Part shown: positions 1 through 6,769 of the stretch, piece by piece
Layout: each line of letters starts with the position of its first letter
How positions within the stretch are numbered: the first letter of the stretch is position 1
Source: CALMFQ01 sp964495595
GTDB lineage: Bacteria > Pseudomonadota > Gammaproteobacteria > Burkholderiales > SCOH01
Assembly: GCA_964495595.1 (NCBI GenBank)
Contig: CAZBWH010000065.1
Span: 1 to 18,332 of the forward strand
Reading direction: 5' to 3'
DNA: 18,332 bases
The notes under the pieces: model-generated
What the model saw: the letters and a program-made list of their open reading frames with translations, nothing else
What the model was told of the DNA's origin: nothing
The model's database searches: none
Program-made: the position numbers and the translations under genes

Positions 1-48
1 GACGCAAACTCGCTCGTCTTTATCCTCGTGTTTCAACGTGACTGGCTA

Positions 49-471
49 CTAGTCGGAAAACACGATCTTGAGCGAAGAATCCACCGCAGCCCGATCAACG
101 TAGCCGATGGTGTTGGGGTTACCGGCCACCAGCTTTTTGACATCGCCCGTGCCGGGAATTTCGAATGGTGGCTGCCCCTTGCCGGTAAAGATCATTCTCG
201 ACCAATACCCCTTCATCTGCGCCGGCGTTTTGCCGGCGATCCGCAAATAGAATTGCTCGCGGACCGGATGGCTATCCGGCAGATCGAAAGGCATGGCAAA
301 CATGCCGCCGGGAAAAGTATTGGTCTTGCCCAGGAATATCTGTGCGATCTGTTCTGCGCTCATCGGCTGAACCGGGCTTTTGGCGCTGACCACCACGACC
401 ATGTCAGCGTGGGCGGCCGCGATCGTCCACCACAGCAGCAGCCCGGGGCGAAACCAAGGGTAAAAGTTCAT
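49..471 (-). CDS. Small PstS-like periplasmic substrate-binding protein
   Basis: Encodes 140 residues with a signal peptide (hydrophobic LLLWWTIAAAHA, likely cleavage after Ala-His-Ala near residue 22). The mature part resembles one lobe of PstS-type phosphate-binding proteins: the segment MSAEQIAQIFLGK near residue 35, a central region with GYWSRMIFTGKG, and the C-terminal NTIGYVDRAAVD segment typical of the PBP-like domain. At about 120 mature residues it is far shorter than true PstS (about 320), so it is probably a single-domain binding or sensing protein rather than the Pst transport component. The ATG at 471 is preferred over a GTG two codons upstream because AGGG lies 7 nt before it. 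It begins 12 nt after the porin stop, so the two are probably co-transcribed. The ligand is unknown. Bases 1-48 downstream hold no recognisable gene. Confidence 0.8.
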   Translation of the reverse strand: MNFYPWFRPGLLLWWTIAAAHADMVVVVSAKSPVQPMSAEQIAQIFLGKTNTFPGGMFAMPFDLPDSHPVREQFYLRIAGKTPAQMKGYWSRMIFTGKGQPPFEIPGTGDVKKLVAGNPNTIGYVDRAAVDSSLKIVFSD

Positions 472-483
472 GCGCACACCCTG

Positions 484-1941
484 TCAGAACACGAAATCGG
501 CGCTCAGGCTGTAGGCATTCAGCCTGCCGTCAAAACCAGCCGCCGGGGTCGACACTGCTGACAAACCATTGTGCTGCGAGCCTGTCATGTTGAGGCGGTC
601 CCATTGCGCCTTGAATGCCAGATTGCGCAGCAGATCCAGCCGCACGCCGGCACTGGTGGTGCGCTGGCTGCGATCGGTCAACACCCCGTTGACCGCAGTT
701 GCCAGCGTCGTGGCAATGGCCGGTGTGGCAGCATCGACTGCGGCCACACCGATGCTGCGCACGGCAATCCGTGGTTCGGCGCTCGTGCTGACCTGACGCA
801 GCCGCGAAACGACCACAAACGGAGTCCAGCGACCCAGGCGGCTGGCAGCGCTGAGATACCACGCACGGGTAGCGGCCAGGGCACCGGTTTCGGTGCTGCG
901 GCCGGTGTATTCGGCACTCAGGTGCCATCGCGGCCAGTCAGCCACCAGGCCGATTCCCTGGAATACGGCCCGCTTGTCGTCCATTGCCAGATCGGCAGCG
1001 GCAGCGGCACAACCGGGGCAGGCTCCGGCCCAGGCAGACGCCGGAATCAAGGGCGATGGCGTGGCCGACAGCGCCCGCACGACAGCATCAATGCGATCCG
1101 AACTGCCCTTGAGCACCGCCCGGTGATAGCCGTAACGCAACAGGTACGGCCCTTGCTCGTACATGACATTCAGCCCTGCCGCATTGGTCAGCTGCAGATC
1201 AAGCACCGAAGACGGAGGCGCCCAGAAACGGGTCTCGGTGCCGCCGACATAACCCTGCAGCGACAGGCTGGCCATGCCCAGTGGCTGCTTGAACAGCAGA
1301 TCCAGTCCGTCATGGCGGGAAAAGAGCACCTGGCCGTAGACATCGGCCGGCGGGCGCACCCAGGGGCCGGCGAACAACAGGCTACGGTAATCGGACAACA
1401 TATAGAACGGTGTGCCCAGCCGCCCCAGTCTGACATGCAGGCCAGGCGAGGCTCGCAGGCTCAGAAAAGCCCACTCGACTTCTGGCTGGAAATCATTTTC
1501 TGCCCGGCGTCTGGCCAGCACCTGCACCACCCCGGAATAGATCTCGCTGAACTCGGCATTCAACTGCGCAGCCAGTACGCTGTCGAGGTCGGCCGACCAA
1601 TGGCCCTTGCGGGCACCATTGGCATGGTTGCCCGGTTGCGGGGTGTACTCCACCTCGTCGCGGTCGGTTTGTACCAGGGTCACCGCGCCGAAGCCACTCA
1701 AGCGAACGGCATCATCGGATTCGTTGGCTCCTTCTGCCCATCCGGCCTGCAAGGCAGCCCACATTGCGGCCCCGGCGATCGCCATTCCGGGTCTTGGGCG
1801 GCGCGGTGCAATCGGGTGGCCCGGATCAGCTGCCGGGCGGGGAGTGTGCCTGCAGCACCAGAGAAGATCCCGCCTGACAGGCATCCGCCAGCCGCGCCAC
1901 GCAGCGGCAGGTGTGCGCAGCCAATCAATCGGTATTTCCAT
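484..1941 (-). CDS. Porin-like outer-membrane beta-barrel protein
   Basis: A protein of 485 residues ending in Ser-Ala-Asp-Phe-Val-Phe; the terminal Phe is the usual BAM recognition signal of outer-membrane beta-barrels. Alternating hydrophobic and polar stretches and segments such as VRLGRLGTPFYMLSDYRS fit non-specific or anion-type porins. A hydrophobic signal-peptide-like stretch (MAIAGAAMWAALQAGWAEGA) begins only at residue 53. The first ATG at 1941 nevertheless has a strong Shine-Dalgarno (GGGGAGG, 4 nt before it), whereas the ATG at 1785 has none. The true protein may therefore start at 1785 or carry an unusual basic N-terminal extension. It lies 100 bp after rsmI and directly upstream of the small PstS-like gene, which suggests a joint role in uptake or sensing of a small anion; that role is inference. 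Confidence 0.75.
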   Translation of the reverse strand: MEIPIDWLRTPAAAWRGWRMPVRRDLLWCCRHTPRPAADPGHPIAPRRPRPGMAIAGAAMWAALQAGWAEGANESDDAVRLSGFGAVTLVQTDRDEVEYTPQPGNHANGARKGHWSADLDSVLAAQLNAEFSEIYSGVVQVLARRRAENDFQPEVEWAFLSLRASPGLHVRLGRLGTPFYMLSDYRSLLFAGPWVRPPADVYGQVLFSRHDGLDLLFKQPLGMASLSLQGYVGGTETRFWAPPSSVLDLQLTNAAGLNVMYEQGPYLLRYGYHRAVLKGSSDRIDAVVRALSATPSPLIPASAWAGACPGCAAAAADLAMDDKRAVFQGIGLVADWPRWHLSAEYTGRSTETGALAATRAWYLSAASRLGRWTPFVVVSRLRQVSTSAEPRIAVRSIGVAAVDAATPAIATTLATAVNGVLTDRSQRTTSAGVRLDLLRNLAFKAQWDRLNMTGSQHNGLSAVSTPAAGFDGRLNAYSLSADFVF

Positions 1942-2041
1942 GGCGCCTCCCCGGCCGTTTCCGGCCTCATCCGCTCGCCGACTGTCGGTGCAGCGGTTTT
2001 ACCGTTATAGCCGACAACGCAACGGGAGGCAGGCCGGAATG

Positions 2042-2911
2042 TCAGTCACCGCGTATCGCCAGCGCAGCCTGGTACAACTGCTTGCGATTGGCGCCGCTGA
2101 TCCTGGCCGCCAGCGACGACGCCTGCTTGACCGGCAGCTCCTCCAGCAAAATGGCCAGCACCCGCAACGCCTCGGCATCCAGTGCCTCGCCCGGCTCGAC
2201 CACCGGCGCACCCTGCACCACCAGGACAAATTCTCCGCGCTGGTGATTGCTGTCGGCCGCCAGCCAGCCCGGTGCGTTGGCCAGCGGGCAACGGTGAATC
2301 TGCTCGAAAGCCTTGGTCAGCTCACGCGCCAGCACGATCTGGCGCTGCGGGCCGAACACTGCCAGCAGGTCGTTGACACATTCGACGATCCGGTGCGGCG
2401 CCTCGTAGAACACCAGGGTTGCCGGCTGTTCGCGCAGCGCCTGCAACGCCGACTGGCGCTGGCCCGATTTGGGCGGTAAAAAGCCGCAGAACAGGAAATG
2501 CGGCTCGGTAAAGCCGCTCACCGACAAGGCCGCCACGGCTGCATTGCAGCCTGGCACCGGCACCACCGGCAACCCGGCGGCACGCACGGCATCGACCAGC
2601 AGCGCACCGGGGTCGGATACCGACGGGGTGCCGGCGTCCGACACCTGCGCCACCGACTTGCCCTCGCGCAGCCAACCGATGATGCGCTCGGCTTCACGCG
2701 CCTCATTGTGCTCGCGCAGGCTGATCTGGCGTGCCTGAATGCCCAGCATTGCCAGCAGCTTTTGGGTCACCCGAGTGTCTTCTGCGGCAATCAGGTCGAC
2801 CTGCGACAACACTTCGACCGCACGGCGGGAAATGTCGCCCGCATTCCCAATCGGAGTGGCGACCACATATAATGTGCCGGTTTCCACGGCCTGAAGAGCA
2901 TGATGCGACAC
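2042..2911 (-). CDS. rsmI: 16S rRNA (cytidine(1402)-2'-O)-methyltransferase RsmI
   Basis: A protein of 289 residues, the usual RsmI length (E. coli about 286). It belongs to the tetrapyrrole methylase-like SAM-dependent family and 2'-O-methylates C1402 in the ribosomal P site. Visible family motifs: GTLYVVATPIGNAGDIS near residues 12-28, IAAEDTRVT near 41-49, the SAM-site segment VSDAGTPSVSDPG near 89-101, and VFYEAPHRI near 167-175. The GTG start at 2911 is supported by GAGGGA 8 nt upstream; a second GTG at 2887 is a weaker alternative. The gene diverges from lpoA and their 5' ends overlap by 12 bp. This neighbourhood (rsmI beside lpoA-yraN-diaA-dolP) is the conserved yraL-yraM-yraN-yraO-yraP arrangement. 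Confidence 0.96.
   Translation of the reverse strand: MSHHALQAVETGTLYVVATPIGNAGDISRRAVEVLSQVDLIAAEDTRVTQKLLAMLGIQARQISLREHNEAREAERIIGWLREGKSVAQVSDAGTPSVSDPGALLVDAVRAAGLPVVPVPGCNAAVAALSVSGFTEPHFLFCGFLPPKSGQRQSALQALREQPATLVFYEAPHRIVECVNDLLAVFGPQRQIVLARELTKAFEQIHRCPLANAPGWLAADSNHQRGEFVLVVQGAPVVEPGEALDAEALRVLAILLEELPVKQASSLAARISGANRKQLYQAALAIRGD
2844..2873 (+). promoter_or_regulatory. Sigma-70-type promoter for the lpoA operon
   Basis: A perfect -10 box TATAAT at 2868-2873 with a weak -35 TTCCCA at 2844-2849 and an 18-nt spacer. It lies inside the 5' coding end of rsmI. Transcription would start near 2880, giving a leader of about 20 nt before the lpoA ATG. The call rests on sequence match only. 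Confidence 0.6.
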
Positions 2912-4045
2912 GGTTTCTATCCCTCGAAATGGCTTTTGCTGGGCTCCTTACTATACGGGCTGACTGCCGTTGCAGCCAGCGACGTACCTGCATCGGCCAG
3001 CACCAGCCCGCTGCCGGAAACCCGGCCGGCCGAAGCCAGCTCCTTGCCTGAATCGCAGCCCGACGGGCCGGCGCCGTTCATCGGGGTGATCCTGCCGCTG
3101 CAATCACGGCAACTGGGCCCGGTGGCCGATGCCATCAAGGCGGGCATCAATGCAGCGGTCGCGACCGATGGCAAATACGGGCCGGCAGTGCGCTTCTACC
3201 CGGCCAACGAACAAACCGACGACGTGCTGTTCGTCTATCGCCAGGCCCAGGAAGAAGGGGCGCGCGCCATCATCGGCCCGCTGACCAAGCCGGCCATCGC
3301 CCAACTGGTGCGCAGCAATCTGGCCATGCTGCCCACGCTGGCGCTGAACACGCCGGACAATGGCGTCCAGCCACCAGCCACCCTGTACAGCTTCGGGCTG
3401 GGAATCGAACAGGAAGCCCGGCAGATCGCCCGGCAAGCCTGGGCGGAAGGCAAACGCCGGGCGCTGTCGCTGGCACTGGACAATGCCTTCGGCAAGCGAC
3501 TGCAAACGGCCTTCAACGAAGAATGGAAACGGCTGGGCGGCGAGCTCACCGAACTGACGCTGGCGGTCAACCGTCCCAACTACAGCCAGGTGCGCAGCCT
3601 GATCGAAGAACAGCCTCCCGAACTGGCATTCCTCGCCGTCGATGCCCGACGCGCCAAGCTGTTGCGGCCGTATCTGGGCGAGTTGCCGCTGTACGCCACC
3701 TCGCAGATTTCCAACGGCCGGCCCAACTCCGGCACCATGCGTTCGCTGGCGGGGCTGAGTTATGTCGAAATGCCGTGGTTTCTTGAGCCGCAGCGTCCGG
3801 AAATAGTCCGCTATCCACGGCCGGCAAGGCCGCTGCACATTGATCTGGAGCGCATGTACGCACTGGGGATTGACGCCTGGCGTCTGGCCAGCTTTCTGGT
3901 CGGGCCGCCCCCCGCCAGGCTGACACTCGAAGGCGTCAGCGGCAGGATCGAACTGACCGCCACCCGGCAATTGCAACGCCAGCCATCGCCGGTCATCGTC
4001 GGTGCTGCCGGCGATGAAGACCCCGACCCAGCCGAGCCGCAATGA
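2900..4045 (+). CDS. lpoA: Penicillin-binding protein activator, LppC/LpoA C-terminal type
   Basis: A protein of 381 residues in the LppC family, whose periplasmic-binding-protein-like fold forms the C-terminal half of E. coli LpoA, the activator of PBP1a. Family segments: IGVILPLQSRQLGPVADAIK near residue 57, ARAIIGPLTKPAIAQLV near 120, LALNTPDN near 147, and a C-terminal ERMYALGIDAWRLA near 315. The N-terminal TPR-like domain of enterobacterial LpoA is absent, as in many short betaproteobacterial homologues. The signal peptide (WLLLGSLLYGLTAVAAS) has no lipobox cysteine, so the protein looks soluble periplasmic or anchored by an uncleaved signal rather than lipidated. Two adjacent ATGs (2900, 2903) are possible; GAAGAG just upstream fits the second slightly better. 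It overlaps yraN by 4 bp. Activation of a PBP is inferred from family and synteny. Confidence 0.85.
   Translation: MMRHGFYPSKWLLLGSLLYGLTAVAASDVPASASTSPLPETRPAEASSLPESQPDGPAPFIGVILPLQSRQLGPVADAIKAGINAAVATDGKYGPAVRFYPANEQTDDVLFVYRQAQEEGARAIIGPLTKPAIAQLVRSNLAMLPTLALNTPDNGVQPPATLYSFGLGIEQEARQIARQAWAEGKRRALSLALDNAFGKRLQTAFNEEWKRLGGELTELTLAVNRPNYSQVRSLIEEQPPELAFLAVDARRAKLLRPYLGELPLYATSQISNGRPNSGTMRSLAGLSYVEMPWFLEPQRPEIVRYPRPARPLHIDLERMYALGIDAWRLASFLVGPPPARLTLEGVSGRIELTATRQLQRQPSPVIVGAAGDEDPDPAEPQ
2950..2978 (-). promoter_or_regulatory. Candidate rsmI promoter
   Basis: On the minus strand a -10-like TATAGT (2955-2950) lies about 39 nt before the rsmI GTG, with a poor -35 (TGGCTG at 2978-2973, 17-nt spacer). 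It sits within the signal-peptide codons of lpoA. The weak -35 keeps this tentative. Confidence 0.35.
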
Positions 4046-4386
4046 ATCCACAAGGCGCCGCTGCCGAAGACCGGGCACTGCAATTCCTGCAACAGCGCGG
4101 CCTGACCCTGCGCCAGCGCAACTACCGCAGCCGCTTTGGTGAAATCGACCTCATCATGCAAGACGGTGCCACGCTGGTGTTCATTGAAGTCAAAGCCCGC
4201 ACGGGCAAAGGCTTTGGCGGCAGCGCGGCCGCGATTACCGGCAGCAAGATCCAGCGCCTCACCGCCACCGCGCAGCAGTATCTGGCTGGCCTGCCGGCCA
4301 CCCCACCCTGCCGTTTCGACGCCATTCTGCTGCAGGGCAACGACCCGCCGCAGATAGAATGGCTGCAAAACATCATTCAAGCCTGA
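4042..4386 (+). CDS. yraN: YraN family (UPF0102) endonuclease-like protein
   Basis: A protein of 114 residues, the usual YraN length. It carries the restriction-endonuclease-like (PD-(D/E)XK) core of the family: RFGEIDLIM with Glu34 and Asp36, then VFIEVKAR with Glu49-Val-Lys51. SKIQRL and RFDAILL follow as in other members. Family members are annotated as putative Holliday-junction-like nucleases, but the cellular role is not settled. The ATG overlaps the lpoA stop (ATGA, 4 bp), which indicates translational coupling in the lpoA-yraN-diaA-dolP operon. Confidence 0.93.
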   Translation: MNPQGAAAEDRALQFLQQRGLTLRQRNYRSRFGEIDLIMQDGATLVFIEVKARTGKGFGGSAAAITGSKIQRLTATAQQYLAGLPATPPCRFDAILLQGNDPPQIEWLQNIIQA

Positions 4387-4402
4387 GACACCGACCTGAT
4401 CC

Positions 4403-4993
4403 ATGGACCTGATTACCCGCATCCAGCAACAAATGGCCGACAGCATCGAAGCGATCCAGCTCGCCCAGGAAATGCTCGCACCCGAACTGGCCCGCGCCGC
4501 CGAACGGCTGATCGAATGCCTGATGGCTGACGGCAAGATCATCACCTGCGGCAACGGTGGCGCCGCCGCAGCCGCCCAGCGTTTTGCCAGCCTGATGCTC
4601 AACCGCTTCGACAAGGAGCGCCCCGGCCTGGCCGCCTACGCCCTGTCGGCTGATTGCGCCACCCTGAGCGCGATTGCCTGTGACCACGATTTCGAACACG
4701 TCTACTCGAAACAGCTCCGGGCGCTGGGCATGCCACAGGACGTGCTACTGGCAATCTGCCCCAACGGCCATTCACCCAACATCATCGAAGCCATCCACAC
4801 CGCACACGAACGGCAACTGGGCGTGATCGCCCTCACTGGCGGGGACGGCGGCGAAATCGGCAACCTGCTCGGCGCCGACGACATTCACCTGTGCCTGCCG
4901 GCCGACCGCACCGCCCGCATCGACGAACTGCACGTGCTCGCCCTGCACTGCCTGTGCGACGCGATTGATTGCCAACTGCTCGGAGCCGACTGA
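4403..4993 (+). CDS. diaA: DiaA-type SIS-domain protein
   Basis: A protein of 196 residues with one SIS (sugar isomerase) domain, matching DiaA, the tetrameric DnaA-binding regulator of replication initiation, in length, neighbours and sequence: ITCGNGGAAAAAQRFAS near residues 47-63, LNRFDKERPGLAA near 66-78, YSKQLRALGMPQDVLLAI near 101-118, and the C-terminal RIDELHVLALHCLCDAID. GmhA-type isomerases share the fold, but the position between yraN and a BON lipoprotein favours DiaA. The usual Ser of GNGGSA is Ala here (residue 54), and the usual STRGNS-like loop reads CPNGHS (119-124). Both changes fall in the sugar-phosphate-binding loops, consistent with a non-enzymatic role. No strong Shine-Dalgarno is visible before the ATG; the yraN stop is 16 nt upstream. 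Confidence 0.9.
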   Translation: MDLITRIQQQMADSIEAIQLAQEMLAPELARAAERLIECLMADGKIITCGNGGAAAAAQRFASLMLNRFDKERPGLAAYALSADCATLSAIACDHDFEHVYSKQLRALGMPQDVLLAICPNGHSPNIIEAIHTAHERQLGVIALTGGDGGEIGNLLGADDIHLCLPADRTARIDELHVLALHCLCDAIDCQLLGAD

Positions 4994-4994
4994 C

Positions 4995-5564
4995 ATGCGT
5001 ACCCGCCCCTTGCTTGCCGCCCTGCTGCTCGCCAGCACCCTCAACGGCTGCGCCGTCCTGGTAGCCGGAGCCGCTGCCGGCGCCCTGGTTGCCACCGACC
5101 GCCGCAGCAGCGCCGTGCAACTGGACGACCAGAGCATTGAAATGAAAGGCGACGCCCGCCTGCGCGAACAACTGCCAGTCGAGGCCCGCATCTACCTCAC
5201 CAGCTACAACCACAAGGTATTGATTACCGGCCACGTCAGCAACGACAGCGCCAAGGCCGAAGCCGAGCGCGTCGTGCGCGCCATTCCGCACGTCGGCCAG
5301 ATCTACAATGAATTGATCGTCGGCAGCCGGGCCGGCAACGCTCCCTACCTGAACGACACCCTGCTGACCTCGCGGGTGAAAACCCGGCTGCTGGAAAAAA
5401 GCCAGCAGCTGTACCTGAACCACGTCAAGGTCACCAGCGAAGCTGGCATCGTCTACCTGATGGGCCAGCTCACCCCGGCCGAAGCCGAGGCCGCAGTCGA
5501 AATCGCTGCCACGACCTCCGGCGTCGAGCGGGTGGTCAAGCTGTTCGAATATCGCGCCCAGTAA
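4995..5564 (+). CDS. dolP: BON-domain outer-membrane lipoprotein DolP (YraP)
   Basis: A protein of 189 residues. It starts with a lipoprotein signal peptide (MRTRPLLAALLLASTLNGC; lipidated Cys19) and a Gly/Ala-rich linker, followed by two BON domains, roughly residues 45-115 (ARIYLTSYNHKVLITGHV) and 120-189 (VKTRLLEKSQQLYLNHVKV through the C-terminus). This is the DolP/YraP architecture: a dual-BON lipoprotein that binds anionic phospholipid and supports outer-membrane integrity and BAM function. An in-frame ATG at 4965 lies inside diaA and would put residues before the signal peptide, so the ATG at 4995 is chosen; GGAG lies 9-10 nt upstream. It directly follows diaA (1-nt gap), as in E. coli. 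Confidence 0.94.
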   Translation: MRTRPLLAALLLASTLNGCAVLVAGAAAGALVATDRRSSAVQLDDQSIEMKGDARLREQLPVEARIYLTSYNHKVLITGHVSNDSAKAEAERVVRAIPHVGQIYNELIVGSRAGNAPYLNDTLLTSRVKTRLLEKSQQLYLNHVKVTSEAGIVYLMGQLTPAEAEAAVEIAATTSGVERVVKLFEYRAQ

Positions 5565-5569
5565 ATTCA

Positions 5570-5603
5570 CGCTGCCGCGCCACGGCCGGGCGGCACGGCA
5601 GCG
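5570..5603 (+). terminator. Hairpin after dolP, possible operon terminator
   Basis: An 8-bp perfect stem (5570-5577 with 5596-5603) plus an inner 4-bp stem (5578-5581 with 5589-5592). It is GC-rich but followed only by TCTTG, so it may be an attenuating or RNA-stabilising hairpin rather than a strong intrinsic terminator. Confidence 0.35.
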
Positions 5604-5636
5604 TCTTGCAACCCGGCCCGCCAGACAGGAATCCCT

Positions 5637-5975
5637 TTGAGCACACTGCCCCCCTGCCCCCAATGCCAGTCCGCCTACACCTACGAAGACGGCAGCCAGC
5701 TGGTTTGTCCCGAATGTGGCCACGAATGGAGCCGCGACGCTACCGCTGCCGCCGATGAACAGCGGGTGTGGAAAGACGCCCACGGCAACGTCCTGCAGGA
5801 TGGCGACACCGTCACCCTGATCAAGGACCTGAAAGTAAAAGGCGCCTCGTCAGTGCTGAAAGTTGGCACCAAGGTCAAGAACATCCGCCTGATCGAAGGC
5901 GACCACGACATCGACTGCAAGATTGACGGCTTTGGCGCCATGCAGCTGAAATCGGAATTCGTCAAGAAAGCCTGA
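5637..5975 (+). CDS. yjdM: Zinc-ribbon protein YjdM (PhnA family)
   Basis: A protein of 112 residues closely matching the small YjdM/PhnA family. An N-terminal zinc ribbon has the cysteine pairs CPQC (7-10) and CPEC (24-27). The conserved C-terminal domain contains DGDTVTLIKDLKVKG, VGTKVKNIRL, GDHDIDCKIDGFG and the family ending KSEFVKKA. The old name phnA (alkylphosphonate uptake) is misleading; the protein is not part of the C-P lyase or phosphonoacetate hydrolase systems and its role is unknown. The start is TTG at 5637 with AGGA 7 nt upstream; no better in-frame ATG precedes the zinc ribbon. Confidence 0.93.
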   Translation: MSTLPPCPQCQSAYTYEDGSQLVCPECGHEWSRDATAAADEQRVWKDAHGNVLQDGDTVTLIKDLKVKGASSVLKVGTKVKNIRLIEGDHDIDCKIDGFGAMQLKSEFVKKA

Positions 5976-5986
5976 CCCGCACCCCG

Positions 5987-6026
5987 CCGGCCTGCACACC
6001 GCTCTGGTATTGTTCTGCAGCCTTGG
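5987..6026. repeat. Intergenic repeat, copy 1
   Basis: A 40-bp sequence starting CCGGCCTGCAC, located 11 bp after the yjdM stop. It matches 33 of 40 positions with the copy at 7279-7318, and its first 21 bp match the copy at 7244-7264 with one difference. It falls in the short gap between the convergent yjdM and TetR genes. Its function is unknown. Confidence 0.6.
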
Positions 6027-6034
6027 GCCCGCCT

Positions 6035-6616
6035 TCAGCCACCCACCGCCCGCCAAGCGGCATCCGCCAGCTCGGCGGCCAACTGTGCTGGCGGCGTGCT
6101 CACCCGGCCGGACAACCAGGCGCGGCAGTATTCCTGCGCCGGGCCGACGATCAGCGCCGGGTAGAGCTCCAGTGGCAAGGCACGCAGCGCGCCGCTGTCC
6201 AGCCACGGCTTGAAATGGCCGAACACAGCACGAAAATGCGCCTGATTGCGTTGCGCCAACTGCTCACCATCGGGGCTGCGGCCGACCAGCGTACGGGCCT
6301 GGAATACAAAGCGCGCCAGTTCCTGATTGGCCGTAACCCAGTCCACATATGTCACCACCATCGCCTTGACCGCCGTTTCGGCATCGGCCGAACGTGCCAG
6401 CGCTGCCTGCAGTTGCTGCCAGTAGCCATCCAGCCCGGACAGGAACAACTGGGCAACAATGCCCTCCTTGTTGCCGAAATGATGGTAAATGCTGCCCACG
6501 CTGGCACCACAACGGGTGCGAATCGTGTCGATGCGGGTAGCTTCGATTCCCTGTTCATTGAAGCAGGCCAGGGCGGCCTGCAGAATGTCCTGTTTCCGGT
6601 CGAGTTTGTCGTTCAT
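6035..6616 (-). CDS. TetR/AcrR family transcriptional regulator
   Basis: A protein of 193 residues with a typical TetR N-terminal HTH: KQDILQAALACFNEQGIEAT (8-27), then IDTIRTRCGASVGSIYHHFGNKEGI (29-53), where SVGSIYHHF is the recognition-helix signature. The C-terminal ligand domain is divergent, so the effector cannot be predicted. It is transcribed away from the DUF4442 gene at 6770; the shared 153-bp gap contains a cluster of inverted TAGAAT half-sites, a plausible operator for autoregulation and control of the thioesterase-like gene. The ATG at 6616 has GGA 7 nt upstream. Confidence 0.92.
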   Translation of the reverse strand: MNDKLDRKQDILQAALACFNEQGIEATRIDTIRTRCGASVGSIYHHFGNKEGIVAQLFLSGLDGYWQQLQAALARSADAETAVKAMVVTYVDWVTANQELARFVFQARTLVGRSPDGEQLAQRNQAHFRAVFGHFKPWLDSGALRALPLELYPALIVGPAQEYCRAWLSGRVSTPPAQLAAELADAAWRAVGG

Positions 6617-6645
6617 TCGTGCGTCCGAATAGCGTGCAATACCGC

Positions 6646-6675
6646 TTGCACTAGAATTGTTTTCTAGAATATTAT
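6646..6675 (+). promoter_or_regulatory. Promoter of the DUF4442 gene
   Basis: A -35 box TTGCAC (6646-6651) and a -10 box TATTAT (6670-6675) separated by 18 nt. The TetR-like inverted repeats lie within the spacer and over the -10, the position expected for a repressor that blocks RNA polymerase. The leader to the ATG at 6770 would be about 88 nt. Confidence 0.55.
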
Positions 6676-6679
6676 TCTA
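6651..6679. promoter_or_regulatory. Inverted-repeat operator cluster, likely TetR site
   Basis: Three TAGAAT half-sites: direct at 6652-6657 and 6665-6670, inverted (ATTCTA) at 6674-6679. They form two overlapping palindromes: CTAGAA-5 nt-TTCTAG (6651-6667) and the perfect TAGAATA-T-TATTCTA (6665-6679). The cluster lies in an AT-rich island between divergent tetR and thioesterase-like genes. That the local TetR binds here is inference. Confidence 0.6.
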
Positions 6680-6769
6680 ATCACTGCGATCTACCGGCAC
6701 CCGCCGGACCAGCAGTCGCCTGTCAGCCAGCCGCACGCTGGCCCCTCACCCGAACAAGGAGACCGTGTC

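Noticed and set aside
1..48. Start of a further minus-strand gene
   Set aside because: A GAGG-like site is present, but no start codon at proper spacing is visible before the window ends.
571..2010. Long open frame (479 codons) on the plus strand
   Set aside because: It is antisense to the porin gene; its composition is that of a GC-rich shadow and it has no motif or ribosome binding site.
3104..4078. Minus-strand frame of 324 codons opposite lpoA
   Set aside because: It is a shadow of the lpoA reading frame, with no start context and no family resemblance.
4965..4994. Upstream ATG for dolP
   Set aside because: It lies inside diaA and would add ten residues before a clear lipoprotein signal peptide.
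4833..5783. Minus-strand frame of 316 codons, Gly/Val/Gln-rich, opposite diaA and dolP
   Set aside because: It spans three genuine genes on the other strand and has a low-complexity composition typical of antisense frames.
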